64,000 bases of DNA from assembly GCA_965206315.1 (NCBI GenBank), contig OZ242210.1:806001-870000 (forward strand), written 5' to 3'. Within the stretch, counting starts at the first letter, position 1; every line of letters begins with the position of its first letter. The notes under the pieces were generated by a model. It had not been told where the DNA came from. It saw only the letters and a program-made list of their open reading frames with translations, and made no database searches. Origin of the DNA: Bin16 sp965206315 (GTDB taxonomy: Bacteria; Chloroflexota; Dehalococcoidia; Lucifugimonadales; Australimonadaceae). Positions 43,355 to 51,720 of this stretch are shown piece by piece. The translations under genes were made by a program, and so were the position numbers.

Positions 43355-44389
43355 ATGGCGGTCACCAGCCGGTTGGCCATCGGAGCATCCGTGCTGCTCC
43401 TCCTGATCGTGATGAGCGCCGCCGTCTCGCTCAGCCTCGGGCCCGTCAGCATACCCGCCGCTCACGTCGCTTCTATCGTGCTGTCGTTCTTCGGATTCGA
43501 GGCAACGGGGTTCGGTCGTACCGAACAGCTCGTCATCGAGCAGATCAGGCTCCCGCGCATACTCGTCGGCGTCGTGGTCGGCGTCGCCCTGGGAGTAGCC
43601 GGAGCAACGATGCAGGGACTCTTCCGCAACCCGATGGCCGACCCCGGCATCATCGGCGTGTCCGCCGGTGGAGCGGTGGGCGCGGTCGTGGCCATCGCCA
43701 CGGGCATGGCAGGACTCTTCTTCCTTGCGCTGCCGGTCTTCGCGTTCATGGGCGCCATCGCCGCGTCGTTCCTCGTGTACGGCATCGCCGCCGCTGGCGG
43801 ACGCTTCTCGATGGCGACGCTCCTGCTTGCGGGAGTGGCGGTGAACGCGTTCCTCGGCGCCATCGTCTCCGCCATCATCATCCTCCTGCCCGATAACGAG
43901 GCGCTGCGCGAGATCCTCTTCTGGCTCGCGGGGGGGCTGGACTCCCGTTCCTGGGAGCACGTCCGCATCTCCGCGCCGCTCATCCTCGGCGGCGCAGCGG
44001 TCATCATGCTGATGGCCCGCGATCTGAACCTCCTGATGCTGGGCGACGACGAGGCGCGTTCGATGGGCGTCCGCGTCGGCGTGGCACGAGTCGTCCTGCT
44101 GGCAGCGGCGGCCCTGGTGACCGGGACCGCCGTGGCGGTGAGCGGCACCATCGCCTTCGTCGGCCTCGTCACACCCCACATCCTCCGGCTCCTGATCGGA
44201 CCGGACCACCGCGTGCTCATCCCCATGAGCGCGCTGGGCGGCGCGGTCTTCGTCACCGTGGCCGACACGGTGGCCAGGACCATCATCCAACCAGCCGAGT
44301 TCCGCGTCGGCGTGCTCACCGCCTTCGTCGGCGCGCCATTCTTCATCCTCCTGCTCATCAGGAACAAACGACAGGTCTACTCGCTATGA
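43355..44389 (+). CDS. btuC: Corrinoid ABC transporter permease (BtuC/FecCD family)
   Basis: Inner-membrane permease, 344 residues from ATG 43355. FecCD features are SLSLGPVSIP, LPRILVGVVVGVALGVAGATMQ, RNPMADPGIIGVSAGGAVGAV, and GTIAFVGLVTPHILRLLIGPDHR. A longer frame begins with GTG at 43271, but that start lies inside the leader, before the terminator hairpin, and lacks a ribosome-binding site. The neighbouring binding protein, ATPase and B12 genes identify the substrate as cobalamin or cobinamide. Confidence 0.92.
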   Translation: MAVTSRLAIGASVLLLLIVMSAAVSLSLGPVSIPAAHVASIVLSFFGFEATGFGRTEQLVIEQIRLPRILVGVVVGVALGVAGATMQGLFRNPMADPGIIGVSAGGAVGAVVAIATGMAGLFFLALPVFAFMGAIAASFLVYGIAAAGGRFSMATLLLAGVAVNAFLGAIVSAIIILLPDNEALREILFWLAGGLDSRSWEHVRISAPLILGGAAVIMLMARDLNLLMLGDDEARSMGVRVGVARVVLLAAAALVTGTAVAVSGTIAFVGLVTPHILRLLIGPDHRVLIPMSALGGAVFVTVADTVARTIIQPAEFRVGVLTAFVGAPFFILLLIRNKRQVYSL

Positions 44390-44415
44390 GACGCTACCGA
44401 ACGAAAGGAGTCACC

Positions 44416-45504
44416 TTGCCAGTCCGACGCTTCCCCAGCCTCATCATCACGTTGTCCGTGTTCCTTCTCGCGGCGCTCGCAGCCTGCTCGCAGGCGACCC
44501 CGACCCCGACTCCCGCGCCGACGGCTACGCCAACAGCCACTCCGACCCCCGACCCCACACCAACTCCAACGCCTGCGCCCAAGCTGCCAGCGAGCGTACC
44601 CGGCATCATCGATACCTCCAACCTTGGATGGCCGCGCGAGGTCGAGGGGCTGAATGGCATCGTGAGCATCCCGGCCAAACCGGAGCGCATCATCACTGCT
44701 TCCGTGGGGCACGACGAGATGACACTCGCACTGGTGCCCAATGAACGGCTCGTTGCCGTGGGAAGCGCCACGAAGAACGCGACCTACTCCAATGTGGCGT
44801 CGCTGGTGCAGGACAAGGCCGAGATATCACGCGACCCAGAGACGATCATCGCCCAGTCGCCTGACGTTATCGTCACCAGCCCATTCTTCTCCGCGGAGGG
44901 CATCGAGGCCCTGTCGAGAGTCGGTATCCCGGTCGTGCAGACGGCCCTGAAACACGACCCCGAGGCGCGCATCGACAACATCCTGTTCATGGGCTACATC
45001 TTCGGCGAGGAAGAGCGCGCCCTGGAGTTCGCAGCCGAAGTGCAGGAGCGTTACGATTCCCTCGTCGCCGTGACCGGCGCTGCAGAGCCTCGTCCCAGGG
45101 TGCTTGCACTCACCCAGTACTCGGACAAGCTCTGGGTCGCGGGCGGCAACTCTACGGAAGGCGGCGTAATCACTGCGGCAGGCGGCATCAACGCGGCCGA
45201 GGAAGCGGGCATCGAGGGGAACCAGACCACGAGCCTCGAGGGGGTTATCGCCATGAACCCGGAGATTATCGTCATCGCTCAGCCGATCGAGTTCGGGGCC
45301 GAAGAATTCAGGCAGAGCCTGTTCGACAATGAAGCGCTCGCCGAGATCCCGGCGGTCAAGAATGACGCCATCCACGTGGTTGAGAGCAAACACTTCACCA
45401 CGCTCTCATACTGGAACATCCGCGGGGCCGAGGACCTCGCCCGGCTGCTCTGGCCGGACGACTTCCCCAACCCTCCGGCAGCCTCATTCAGTCTGGCAGG
45501 GTAG
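44416..45504 (+). CDS. btuF: Corrinoid ABC transporter substrate-binding lipoprotein (BtuF-like)
   Basis: Extracytoplasmic binding protein, 362 residues. TTG at 44416 is preferred because AAAGGAG lies five bases upstream, and it leaves a clean signal peptide ending in the lipobox LAAC. The ATG at 44386, which overlaps the btuC stop, would add ten residues. A Thr/Pro-rich linker of about 30 residues follows the lipid-anchored Cys. The binding domain has KPERIITASVGHDEMTLAL and IIAQSPDVIVTSPFFSAEGI, typical of the class III fold. It lies between permease and ATPase. Confidence 0.9.
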   Translation: MPVRRFPSLIITLSVFLLAALAACSQATPTPTPAPTATPTATPTPDPTPTPTPAPKLPASVPGIIDTSNLGWPREVEGLNGIVSIPAKPERIITASVGHDEMTLALVPNERLVAVGSATKNATYSNVASLVQDKAEISRDPETIIAQSPDVIVTSPFFSAEGIEALSRVGIPVVQTALKHDPEARIDNILFMGYIFGEEERALEFAAEVQERYDSLVAVTGAAEPRPRVLALTQYSDKLWVAGGNSTEGGVITAAGGINAAEEAGIEGNQTTSLEGVIAMNPEIIVIAQPIEFGAEEFRQSLFDNEALAEIPAVKNDAIHVVESKHFTTLSYWNIRGAEDLARLLWPDDFPNPPAASFSLAG

Positions 45505-45507
45505 CAG

Positions 45508-46359
45508 ATGGGTGAACGCGAACAGCCGGCGATCGCCGCCGAGGACCTCTCCTACAGCGTCGAGGCGCAGACGCTGCTGGACAGCGTCCACCTGCATGCT
45601 GAGCAGGGGCGGTTCGTCGGCCTCATCGGGCCGAACGGCGCGGGGAAGTCCACGCTGTTGCGGGCGCTGTCCGGCATGCTCCGGCACCAGCAGGGGGCGG
45701 TGCGATTGGAGGGAAAGGACTTGCGGTCCCTGTCGTCAAGGGACGTTGCAGCCGGACTGGCGCTGGTGCCCCAGATAGCGCCGTACACGCACGGCTTCAC
45801 GTCCTTCGAGCTGGTGCTCATGGGCAGGTATCCACACCTGGGGCGCTTCCAGGTGGAAGGCGGGGAGGACAACCGCATCGCCCGTGACGCGATGCGATTG
45901 ACCGACACGGAGGAGTTCACCGACAGGACGCTTGACACCCTATCCGGGGGAGAGCGCCAGCGGGTGTTCGTGTCGCGCGCGCTCGCGCAGCAACCCCGCA
46001 TCCTGCTGCTGGATGAGCCGACATCCAACCTGGACGTCTTCCACCAGCTCAAGGTGCTGGACCTGGTGCGCCAGCTGGTTGACGACGGGCTGACCGCCGT
46101 CGCCGCGATCCACGATCTGCAGATGGCGGCACGCTACTGCGACCGCCTCGTGCTGCTGAGCGAGGGGCGTGTGCTCTCAGAAGGAACGCCCGAGGAGGTG
46201 CTGACACCGGAGGCGATCGAGTCCGCCTTCGGAGTGCGGTGCGCCGTCTACCGGGAGCCGGTCACCGGCGCGCTCGCGATAAGCCTGATCGGCCCGGCGG
46301 ACGCGCATACAGCGTCAACTGAGAAAGCCCCAGCGGCTGCGCAGGGAGTCGAACCGTGA
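45508..46359 (+). CDS. btuD: Corrinoid ABC transporter ATP-binding protein (BtuD-like)
   Basis: ATPase of the importer, 283 residues. Walker A is GPNGAGKST, the signature is LSGGERQR, Walker B is ILLLDEPTSNLD and the H-loop is AAIHDLQMAARYC. The C-terminal about 25 residues are an Ala/Thr-rich extension. It overlaps cobO by four bases (GTGA), so transport and adenosylation are coupled in expression. Confidence 0.93.
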   Translation: MGEREQPAIAAEDLSYSVEAQTLLDSVHLHAEQGRFVGLIGPNGAGKSTLLRALSGMLRHQQGAVRLEGKDLRSLSSRDVAAGLALVPQIAPYTHGFTSFELVLMGRYPHLGRFQVEGGEDNRIARDAMRLTDTEEFTDRTLDTLSGGERQRVFVSRALAQQPRILLLDEPTSNLDVFHQLKVLDLVRQLVDDGLTAVAAIHDLQMAARYCDRLVLLSEGRVLSEGTPEEVLTPEAIESAFGVRCAVYREPVTGALAISLIGPADAHTASTEKAPAAAQGVEP

Positions 46360-46928
46360 GCGAACAGGGCGCAAGGGGAGCCGGGCAGCCCGTGAGACGC
46401 CGCCGTGAACGGCACGGCTTGGTCATCGTCAACACCGGCGAGGGCAAGGGCAAGACGACTGCCGCGCTCGGCGTGCTCTTCCGCGCCTGGGGGCGGAACT
46501 TCCGCATCAGGATGTTCCAGTTCATCAAGCACACGGGCGCGCGGTTCGGTGAGCAGCGGGCAGCCGAGCGGCTCGGTATACGCATCGAGGCACTTGGGGA
46601 CGGGTTCACCTGGCTCTCCCGGGACATGGACCGCACGACGGCCCTCGCAGTCGAGCAGTGGGGACGGTGCCGGGAAGCCATCCTGCAGGGCGACGACGAC
46701 ATCATCATCCTGGACGAGTTCACCTACGCCATGCACTACGGCTGGGTCTTCGTCGATGAAGTCATCGACACGCTGAAACACCGTCCGCCCACACTGCACG
46801 TCATCATCACCGGCCGCTACGCTCCCAAAGAGCTGATCGACTTCGCCGACCTCGTCACGGAGATGCGGATGGTCAAGCATCCCTACGAGACACAGGGCAT
46901 CAAGGCCCAGCAGGGCATCGAGTTCTAG
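46356..46928 (+). CDS. cobO: Corrinoid adenosyltransferase, CobO/BtuR type
   Basis: ATP:corrinoid adenosyltransferase of the P-loop family, 190 residues. The ATP-binding loop is VNTGEGKGKTTAALG near residue 25. FQFIKHTGARFGEQRAAERLGI and IIILDEFTYAMHYGWV are family segments. The GTG start overlaps the btuD stop. It acts on newly imported corrinoid. A second, PduO-type enzyme is at 21309. Confidence 0.94.
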   Translation: MSEQGARGAGQPVRRRRERHGLVIVNTGEGKGKTTAALGVLFRAWGRNFRIRMFQFIKHTGARFGEQRAAERLGIRIEALGDGFTWLSRDMDRTTALAVEQWGRCREAILQGDDDIIILDEFTYAMHYGWVFVDEVIDTLKHRPPTLHVIITGRYAPKELIDFADLVTEMRMVKHPYETQGIKAQQGIEF

Positions 46929-46930
46929 CG

Positions 46931-47998
46931 ATGAAGCTCGACGATGTGCTGGCGCGCATCGAGCCGCCTGATCCCCGGGCGCAGCGTTCAGCCGAGTTGC
47001 GGCAGCAGCAACTCACGAAACCGCCCGGCAGCCTGGGCCGGTTGGAGGAGCTCTCCGTCCAGATGGCGGGCGTATTCGGGACAGAGCGTCCCGCTCCGCG
47101 CGGGAAAGCGGTCGTCGTGGCCGCCGCCGACCACGGCGTGGTCGTGCAGGGCGTCACCGGCTATCCGCAGGAGGTCACCACACAGATGGTGCAGAACTTC
47201 CTCGCGGGCGGCGCAGCGATCAACGTCATGGCGCGGAAGGCGGGAGCGGGGTTGATGATCGTCGATGCCGGAATGGCCGCACCGCTTCCGGAGCATCCGG
47301 ACCTACGAGTCGTCGGGGCGGGACGCGGCACCGCCGACATGACGCAGGGTCCGGCCATGTCGCGAGCGCAGGCCGAGCAGTGCGTGAGCGCAGGCGTCGA
47401 CCTTGCACTGGAGGTTGCGGAGAGCGGCGCGGACATGATCGGCGCAGGCGAGATGGGTATCGGCAACACCACGGCGGCGAGCGCCGTCACCGCAGTTCTG
47501 ACCGGCAGTCCCCCTACAGAGACGACCGGCAGAGGGACCGGACGGAACGAAGAGGAGATGGCGCACAAGATCGCCGTCGTGAAACGTGCATTGGAAGTGA
47601 ACCTCCCCGATTACCGCGACGGGCTGGACGTGCTCGCGAAGGTTGGAGGGTTCGAGATCGGCGTGCTGGCCGGAGTCGTGCTGGGCGGCGCGCTCGCCCG
47701 CAGGGTCGTGGTACTGGACGGGTTCGTCTCAACCGCCGCGGGGCTGATAGCGCACAGCCTCTGTCCCCACGTCAGTGGCTACGTCGTCGCCTCGCACCTA
47801 TCGGTCGAACCGGGGCATCGCATCGCCTTGGGGCACCTGGGGCTGCGTCCATTGCTCGACCTCGGCATGAGGTTGGGAGAGGGCACGGGCGCGGTGCTGG
47901 CGATGGGCCTCATCGAGGCAGCCGCAGCATGCCTGACGGAGATGGCGACCTTCGCCGAAGCCGGGGTGTCCGGCAGCGCTAACGAGGAGGCAGGTTGA
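46931..47998 (+). CDS. cobT: Nicotinate-nucleotide:dimethylbenzimidazole phosphoribosyltransferase
   Basis: Makes alpha-ribazole phosphate from nicotinate mononucleotide and the lower-ligand base. It is 355 residues. Features are QQQLTKPPGSLGRLEELSVQ at 28-47, ADHGVVVQGVTGYPQEVT, GEMGIGNTTAASAV, and RLGEGTGAVLAM with the catalytic Glu. It overlaps cobS by four bases (TTGA). Confidence 0.95.
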   Translation: MKLDDVLARIEPPDPRAQRSAELRQQQLTKPPGSLGRLEELSVQMAGVFGTERPAPRGKAVVVAAADHGVVVQGVTGYPQEVTTQMVQNFLAGGAAINVMARKAGAGLMIVDAGMAAPLPEHPDLRVVGAGRGTADMTQGPAMSRAQAEQCVSAGVDLALEVAESGADMIGAGEMGIGNTTAASAVTAVLTGSPPTETTGRGTGRNEEEMAHKIAVVKRALEVNLPDYRDGLDVLAKVGGFEIGVLAGVVLGGALARRVVVLDGFVSTAAGLIAHSLCPHVSGYVVASHLSVEPGHRIALGHLGLRPLLDLGMRLGEGTGAVLAMGLIEAAAACLTEMATFAEAGVSGSANEEAG

Positions 47999-48765
47999 AC
48001 GGCCTGCGGCTGGCCATCGGATTCCTGACGGTGCTCCCACTCGCACCCAGCGGGGCGGCGCGGATGGGGCCTGCCCGCGCGTACTTCCCGCTCGTGGGGC
48101 TGGCACTCGGCGGCATCCTGGCCGGACTAGACCTCGCAGCGAGGGAGGCGCTGCCGCCCCTGGCAGTGAGCGCGCTGCTCGTCGTCGCGCTGCTGGTGCT
48201 GACGAGGGCGCTCCACACCGAGGGGTTCCTCGATACGTGCGACGGACTGTTCGGCGGCTATGACCGCGCAAGGCGGCTGGGGATCCTGCGCGACCCACAC
48301 GTGGGTGCGTTTGCCGTCATCGGCGGCGCGAGCCTGTTGCTGCTGAAGTGGAGCCTTATCGCCGGAGTCCCTGACGAGGAGCGCACCGCCCTGCTGGTGC
48401 TGTTCCCGTGCCTCTCGCGCCTCGGGATGCTGGCGGCGCTGGAAGCCTTCCCTTATGCGAGGGAACAGGGACTCGGCTCAGCGTTCCAGGCCGGGCGGCG
48501 CAGGTGGCAGATGGCATTCGGATCTGCGACTGCCGCCGCCGCAGGCGCGCTGCTGCTCGGGGTCGCGGGATTGATCCTGCTGGGCGTTGCCGTAGCGACA
48601 GCCCTGGCTATCGGAGTGTGGGTCACCAGACTACTCGGAGGCATGACCGGCGACACGTATGGAGCAGTGAACGAGGTAGGGGAGGTGGTCGTGCTGCTGG
48701 CTGGGATCGTCCTCTTCCACTTCGCTGCGGGATTGTTCGGAGCGGCGCTGTGGGAGATGTCGTGA
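47995..48765 (+). CDS. cobS: Adenosylcobinamide-GDP ribazoletransferase (cobalamin synthase)
   Basis: Integral membrane enzyme that joins adenosylcobinamide-GDP to alpha-ribazole (phosphate). It is 256 residues with about six hydrophobic segments. The start TTG overlaps the cobT stop, with GAGGAGG just upstream. The metal/substrate motif HTEGFLDTCDGLFGG with RRLGILRDPHVGAFAV is intact, as is GGMTGDTYGAVNEVGE near the end. Confidence 0.95.
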   Translation: MNGLRLAIGFLTVLPLAPSGAARMGPARAYFPLVGLALGGILAGLDLAAREALPPLAVSALLVVALLVLTRALHTEGFLDTCDGLFGGYDRARRLGILRDPHVGAFAVIGGASLLLLKWSLIAGVPDEERTALLVLFPCLSRLGMLAALEAFPYAREQGLGSAFQAGRRRWQMAFGSATAAAAGALLLGVAGLILLGVAVATALAIGVWVTRLLGGMTGDTYGAVNEVGEVVVLLAGIVLFHFAAGLFGAALWEMS

Positions 48766-49412
48766 CGCAGTACGGGGATACGAGCCGCTGGTACCTGGTA
48801 CGCCATGGAGAGACGACGTGGAACAGGGATGGACGCATCCAGGGCCACACGGATACAGGGCTGAACGACTACGGCAGGCGACAGATGCAGACGCTCGCGG
48901 CCAGACTCGCCGGATGCGGGGTCGCGGCGGTCTATGCCAGCGACCTGTCGCGCGCGGCGGAGAGCGCACGTCTCATAGCGGAAGGCAGTGGCGTTCCCGT
49001 CGAGACCTACCCCGACCTCCGCGAGTTCTCTTACGGCGAGTGGGAAGGACTGACAACAGAGGAAGCCGAGGCGCGGGACCCGGAGGACTACGCCCGCCGG
49101 ATGGCGCTGGATGCGAATGCGTTCGCCGCCCCGGGAGGCGAGGACACTCGTCAACTGCTGGGCAGGGTCCGGCGCTTTCACGAACACGCTCAGTCGCGCC
49201 ATCAGCCCTCCGAGAACGTGCTGGTCGTGGCGCATGCGGGATCGATCCGCGCCCTCCTCGTCTGCCTGCTCAACCTGCCTGATGGGTACTTCTGGCAGTT
49301 CGGGGTCGATTGCGGCAGCCTCTCCATCGTCAGCAACCATCCCGGCGGGCGTGTCCTCGAACTATGGAACGAGGTCCCCTGCACACCCGGCAACGGAGGA
49401 GTGAAGGCATGA
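48762..49412 (+). CDS. cobC: Histidine phosphatase, probable alpha-ribazole phosphatase CobC
   Basis: Phosphoglycerate-mutase-like phosphatase, 216 residues. The catalytic RHG motif is in WYLVRHGETTWNRDGRIQGH and the second His in VLVVAHAGSIRALL. The GTG start overlaps the cobS stop. Its place between cobS and cobU implies removal of the phosphate from alpha-ribazole phosphate or from cobalamin 5'-phosphate. General phosphatases of the same fold cannot be told apart by sequence alone. Confidence 0.85.
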   Translation: MTQYGDTSRWYLVRHGETTWNRDGRIQGHTDTGLNDYGRRQMQTLAARLAGCGVAAVYASDLSRAAESARLIAEGSGVPVETYPDLREFSYGEWEGLTTEEAEARDPEDYARRMALDANAFAAPGGEDTRQLLGRVRRFHEHAQSRHQPSENVLVVAHAGSIRALLVCLLNLPDGYFWQFGVDCGSLSIVSNHPGGRVLELWNEVPCTPGNGGVKA

Positions 49413-49939
49413 GCAAGCGGCTGACACTCATCCTCGGCGGTGTCCGGGCCGGAAAGAGCAGCTACGCCCAGCAGTTGGCGACCCACGGCAAGCGCGTGCT
49501 CTTCGTGGCGCCCGCCGAGGCGGGCGACGCGGAGATGGAGGCGCGCATCCGGGCGCACCAGGCGAGCCGTCCGCCCGAATGGGACACCCTCGAGGAGCCG
49601 CTCGACCCCGCAACGGCGCTGGCGCCCGTCCTGCACCTTTACGACACGGTGCTGCTCGACTGCCTGACGCTGTGGGTCAGCAACATGCTCCTGAGCGAAC
49701 GGTCCCATGAAATCCCTGCGGAGGCCCGACGGTTGCTGGAGGCGTACCGGGACGGCGACGCCTCCTGGATCGTCGTCAGCAACGAGGTGGGGCTCGGCGT
49801 GGTGCCGGCGACCACGCTGGGCCGACACTTCGCCGACGAACTGGGTCGCGTGAACCAGCTCGTGGCCGAGGAGGCGGATGCCGTCTACTTCATGGCAGCG
49901 GGGCTGCCGCTGGCCATGAAAGGGCCGGCAACCGAGTAG
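49409..49939 (+). CDS. cobU: Adenosylcobinamide kinase/guanylyltransferase CobU
   Basis: Bifunctional enzyme that phosphorylates adenosylcobinamide and transfers GMP to it. It is 176 residues. The P-loop is LILGGVRAGKSSYAQQL (about 8-24). Family segments are DTVLLDCLTLWVSNMLL and VVSNEVGLGVVPATTLGRHFADELGRVNQ (shown in part). The ATG overlaps the cobC stop (ATGA). It is the last gene of the B12 operon and is convergent with the next gene nine bases away. Confidence 0.95.
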   Translation: MSKRLTLILGGVRAGKSSYAQQLATHGKRVLFVAPAEAGDAEMEARIRAHQASRPPEWDTLEEPLDPATALAPVLHLYDTVLLDCLTLWVSNMLLSERSHEIPAEARRLLEAYRDGDASWIVVSNEVGLGVVPATTLGRHFADELGRVNQLVAEEADAVYFMAAGLPLAMKGPATE

Positions 49940-49948
49940 CGGTCACCT

Positions 49949-50905
49949 CTACAGGTACCCCTGCTCCTGGTAGTAGCGCCTCGCTCCATCGTGCAGCGGC
50001 GCGCCCGTGATCCCCTCGTCCCACTGACGGCCGATGGGCCCCGTGAGCGACGACCAGTACGTCGGCCTGATCATCGGGAGACCTCCGGCCTCGCCGTTGT
50101 CGTAGTCGATCTGGATCGACGTGAGTTCGATGTCGCGCTTGTTGTCGTCTATCGCTTTGGCCAGGAGGTAGGCCAGGTCGTCGTCGAGGTCGGCGCGGCA
50201 GGTGAGCACGATGTGGGAGTCGTCGAGCGCGGTGAGCGTCCGGTCGATACCGGGCACGAAGCCCGCGGGCGTCACCTGGCGGCGCAGGCCCTTCGCCTCC
50301 AGCCGCTGCATGACCTCCTCACTGATGTCGAGGAAGCGGTAGCCGCGCGAGCCCACCCACGGCCAGGCCGAGAAGTCGTAGGCGCTGCCGTCGCCCCAGA
50401 ACGCGTCGAGCCGGCCAGCGTCGTAACGGGCTTTGGCGGCGCGCGCCGTGTGTTCCATGTGATTCACCGAGCCGCCCCACTTCCCGACGTCGCCATAGCT
50501 GAAACCGTACTCCTGGAGCACGACCTCAGCACCGCTGCCAGCCATGTGCAGCACCGGCTTCTCGGCCACGAGTTGCTCGAACGACTCGATGCCCGTCCAC
50601 GGCGCCATCGCGAAGAGGAAGCGGTCCTCCTGCGGGAGCCACGCGATGGTCCGCAGCCAGTCGTCCGGTTTCTCTCCGGCATAGATGCCCTTGCCGGAGT
50701 AGCGGTGCTCGTTGACCACCCACTTGGAGAAGACCACGTCGATCGTGCGGTCGGCGAGCGCACTCACGCCGCCGGGCCTCAGGACGTGCACCGTCGCGTC
50801 GATGCGCTTCAACTCGCTGAGCCCCCGGCCTATGGCCTGCGTGAACCGGAACTGCGTCGACCACGACGTTCCGAACCGGACGGTGGGGACAGACTGCTGA
50901 GTCAT
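49949..50905 (-). CDS. TAXI-type periplasmic-binding-fold protein without signal peptide
   Basis: A 318-residue protein resembling TRAP-associated extracytoplasmic immunogenic (TAXI/NMT1-like) solute receptors: VRFGTSWSTQFRFTQAIGRG, LADRTIDVVFSKW, and VGKWGGSVNHMEHTARAAKARYDAGRLDAFWGDGS (shown in part). The start at 50905 has GAGGAGG four bases upstream. The N-terminus MTQQSVPTVRFGTSW lacks a signal peptide or lipobox, so it may act in the cytoplasm or be misannotated by family. No permease gene is adjacent. Confidence 0.65.
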   Translation of the reverse strand: MTQQSVPTVRFGTSWSTQFRFTQAIGRGLSELKRIDATVHVLRPGGVSALADRTIDVVFSKWVVNEHRYSGKGIYAGEKPDDWLRTIAWLPQEDRFLFAMAPWTGIESFEQLVAEKPVLHMAGSGAEVVLQEYGFSYGDVGKWGGSVNHMEHTARAAKARYDAGRLDAFWGDGSAYDFSAWPWVGSRGYRFLDISEEVMQRLEAKGLRRQVTPAGFVPGIDRTLTALDDSHIVLTCRADLDDDLAYLLAKAIDDNKRDIELTSIQIDYDNGEAGGLPMIRPTYWSSLTGPIGRQWDEGITGAPLHDGARRYYQEQGYL

Positions 50906-51243
50906 GAGGCCTCCTCTGTTTTCCCTCCTACCGGGTCCGAACAAGATTCATCGTGGCCTGATTCCTGGAGCCTTGGTCGGATCCTCAGGAGTAATCGGAC
51001 AGGCGGTTCTGGAATCTTGGTTCTCCTTGGTCGGGGGTGTTCCAAGGCCGTGGCCTGCTTCCCACGACCAATGAGCCAAGGGGCTCATCGATTTACAAGT
51101 TTGCTCCTGTTGTCATAGGCCCTGCCTATATCTGCGACCGCCAGCCATAGGTTCTGTCTACGGGTCGGGCTGGTGCGCGAGTCATACGCCCAGCGTAGCG
51201 GATGGGGGCGGCACCGCGTAAGGGGCGGATGACGGGCTCGCCC

Positions 51244-51515
51244 CGCTTCCAACCCCACCAAGGGCCCTCACCCTCGCGCTGACGCGCGTTTCCCTCTCCC
51301 TCAGGAGAGGGGGCCACACACCTTCTCCCCACTACCCTACCGTGTGCGCTCCGCTGTCGCGCACGCTGGATCCCCGCCTGCGGCCGGCATGACAGGCTCC
51401 CCTCGCTTCCAACCCCACCCAAGGCCCTCACCCTCGCGCTGACGCGCGTTTCCCTCTCCCTCAGGAGAGGGGGCCACACACCTTCTCCCCACTACCCTAC
51501 CGTGTGCGCTCCGCT
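51244..51515. repeat. Direct duplication with 160-base period
   Basis: A block from cgcttccaaccccacc to gtgtgcgctccgct occurs at 51244-51355 and again at 51404-51515, nearly identical over about 112 bases. Each contains a palindrome ccctctccctcaggagaggg. The spacer holds a degenerate family A palindrome near 51366. Confidence 0.8.
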
Positions 51516-51539
51516 GCGCACGTGTGCCCTGTCGGGCAC

Positions 51540-51569
51540 CTGGGATTCCCGCCTGCGCGGGAATGACGG
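51540..51569. repeat. Dispersed palindrome family A, copy 2
   Basis: The unit ATTCCCGC-ctgc-GCGGGAAT (the central GC is shared) lies between the duplication and the MFS gene. A partial second gcgggaatgac lies just downstream near 51578. Confidence 0.8.
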
Positions 51570-51720
51570 AGGGAACTGCGGGAATGACGAGGTTTCCAAG
51601 GGCAGCGTTGTTGCGGCTGCCGCATGGCCTTAACATAAGAACTCTCCCCGCCTGCCGGACGTGGTTCGACGCGGCGGCGGCAGACGGAGCACACCGGACG
51701 TCTCTCGTACAGGAGCGTGC

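Larger units (their letters stand above)
50906..51720. other. Gene-free region with repeats
   Basis: About 815 bases with no supported gene. ATGAGCC-AAGG-GGCTCAT at 51071-51088 is a perfect seven-base hairpin of unknown role. From 51244 on it holds a 160-base-period duplication and copies of dispersed palindromes. Apparent open frames here are repeat-derived or antisense to the next MFS gene. Confidence 0.7.

Noticed and set aside
51244..51515. A CRISPR-like array.
   Set aside because: There are only two units, about 112 bases long with a long spacer. Repeat length and number do not fit, and no cas gene is present.
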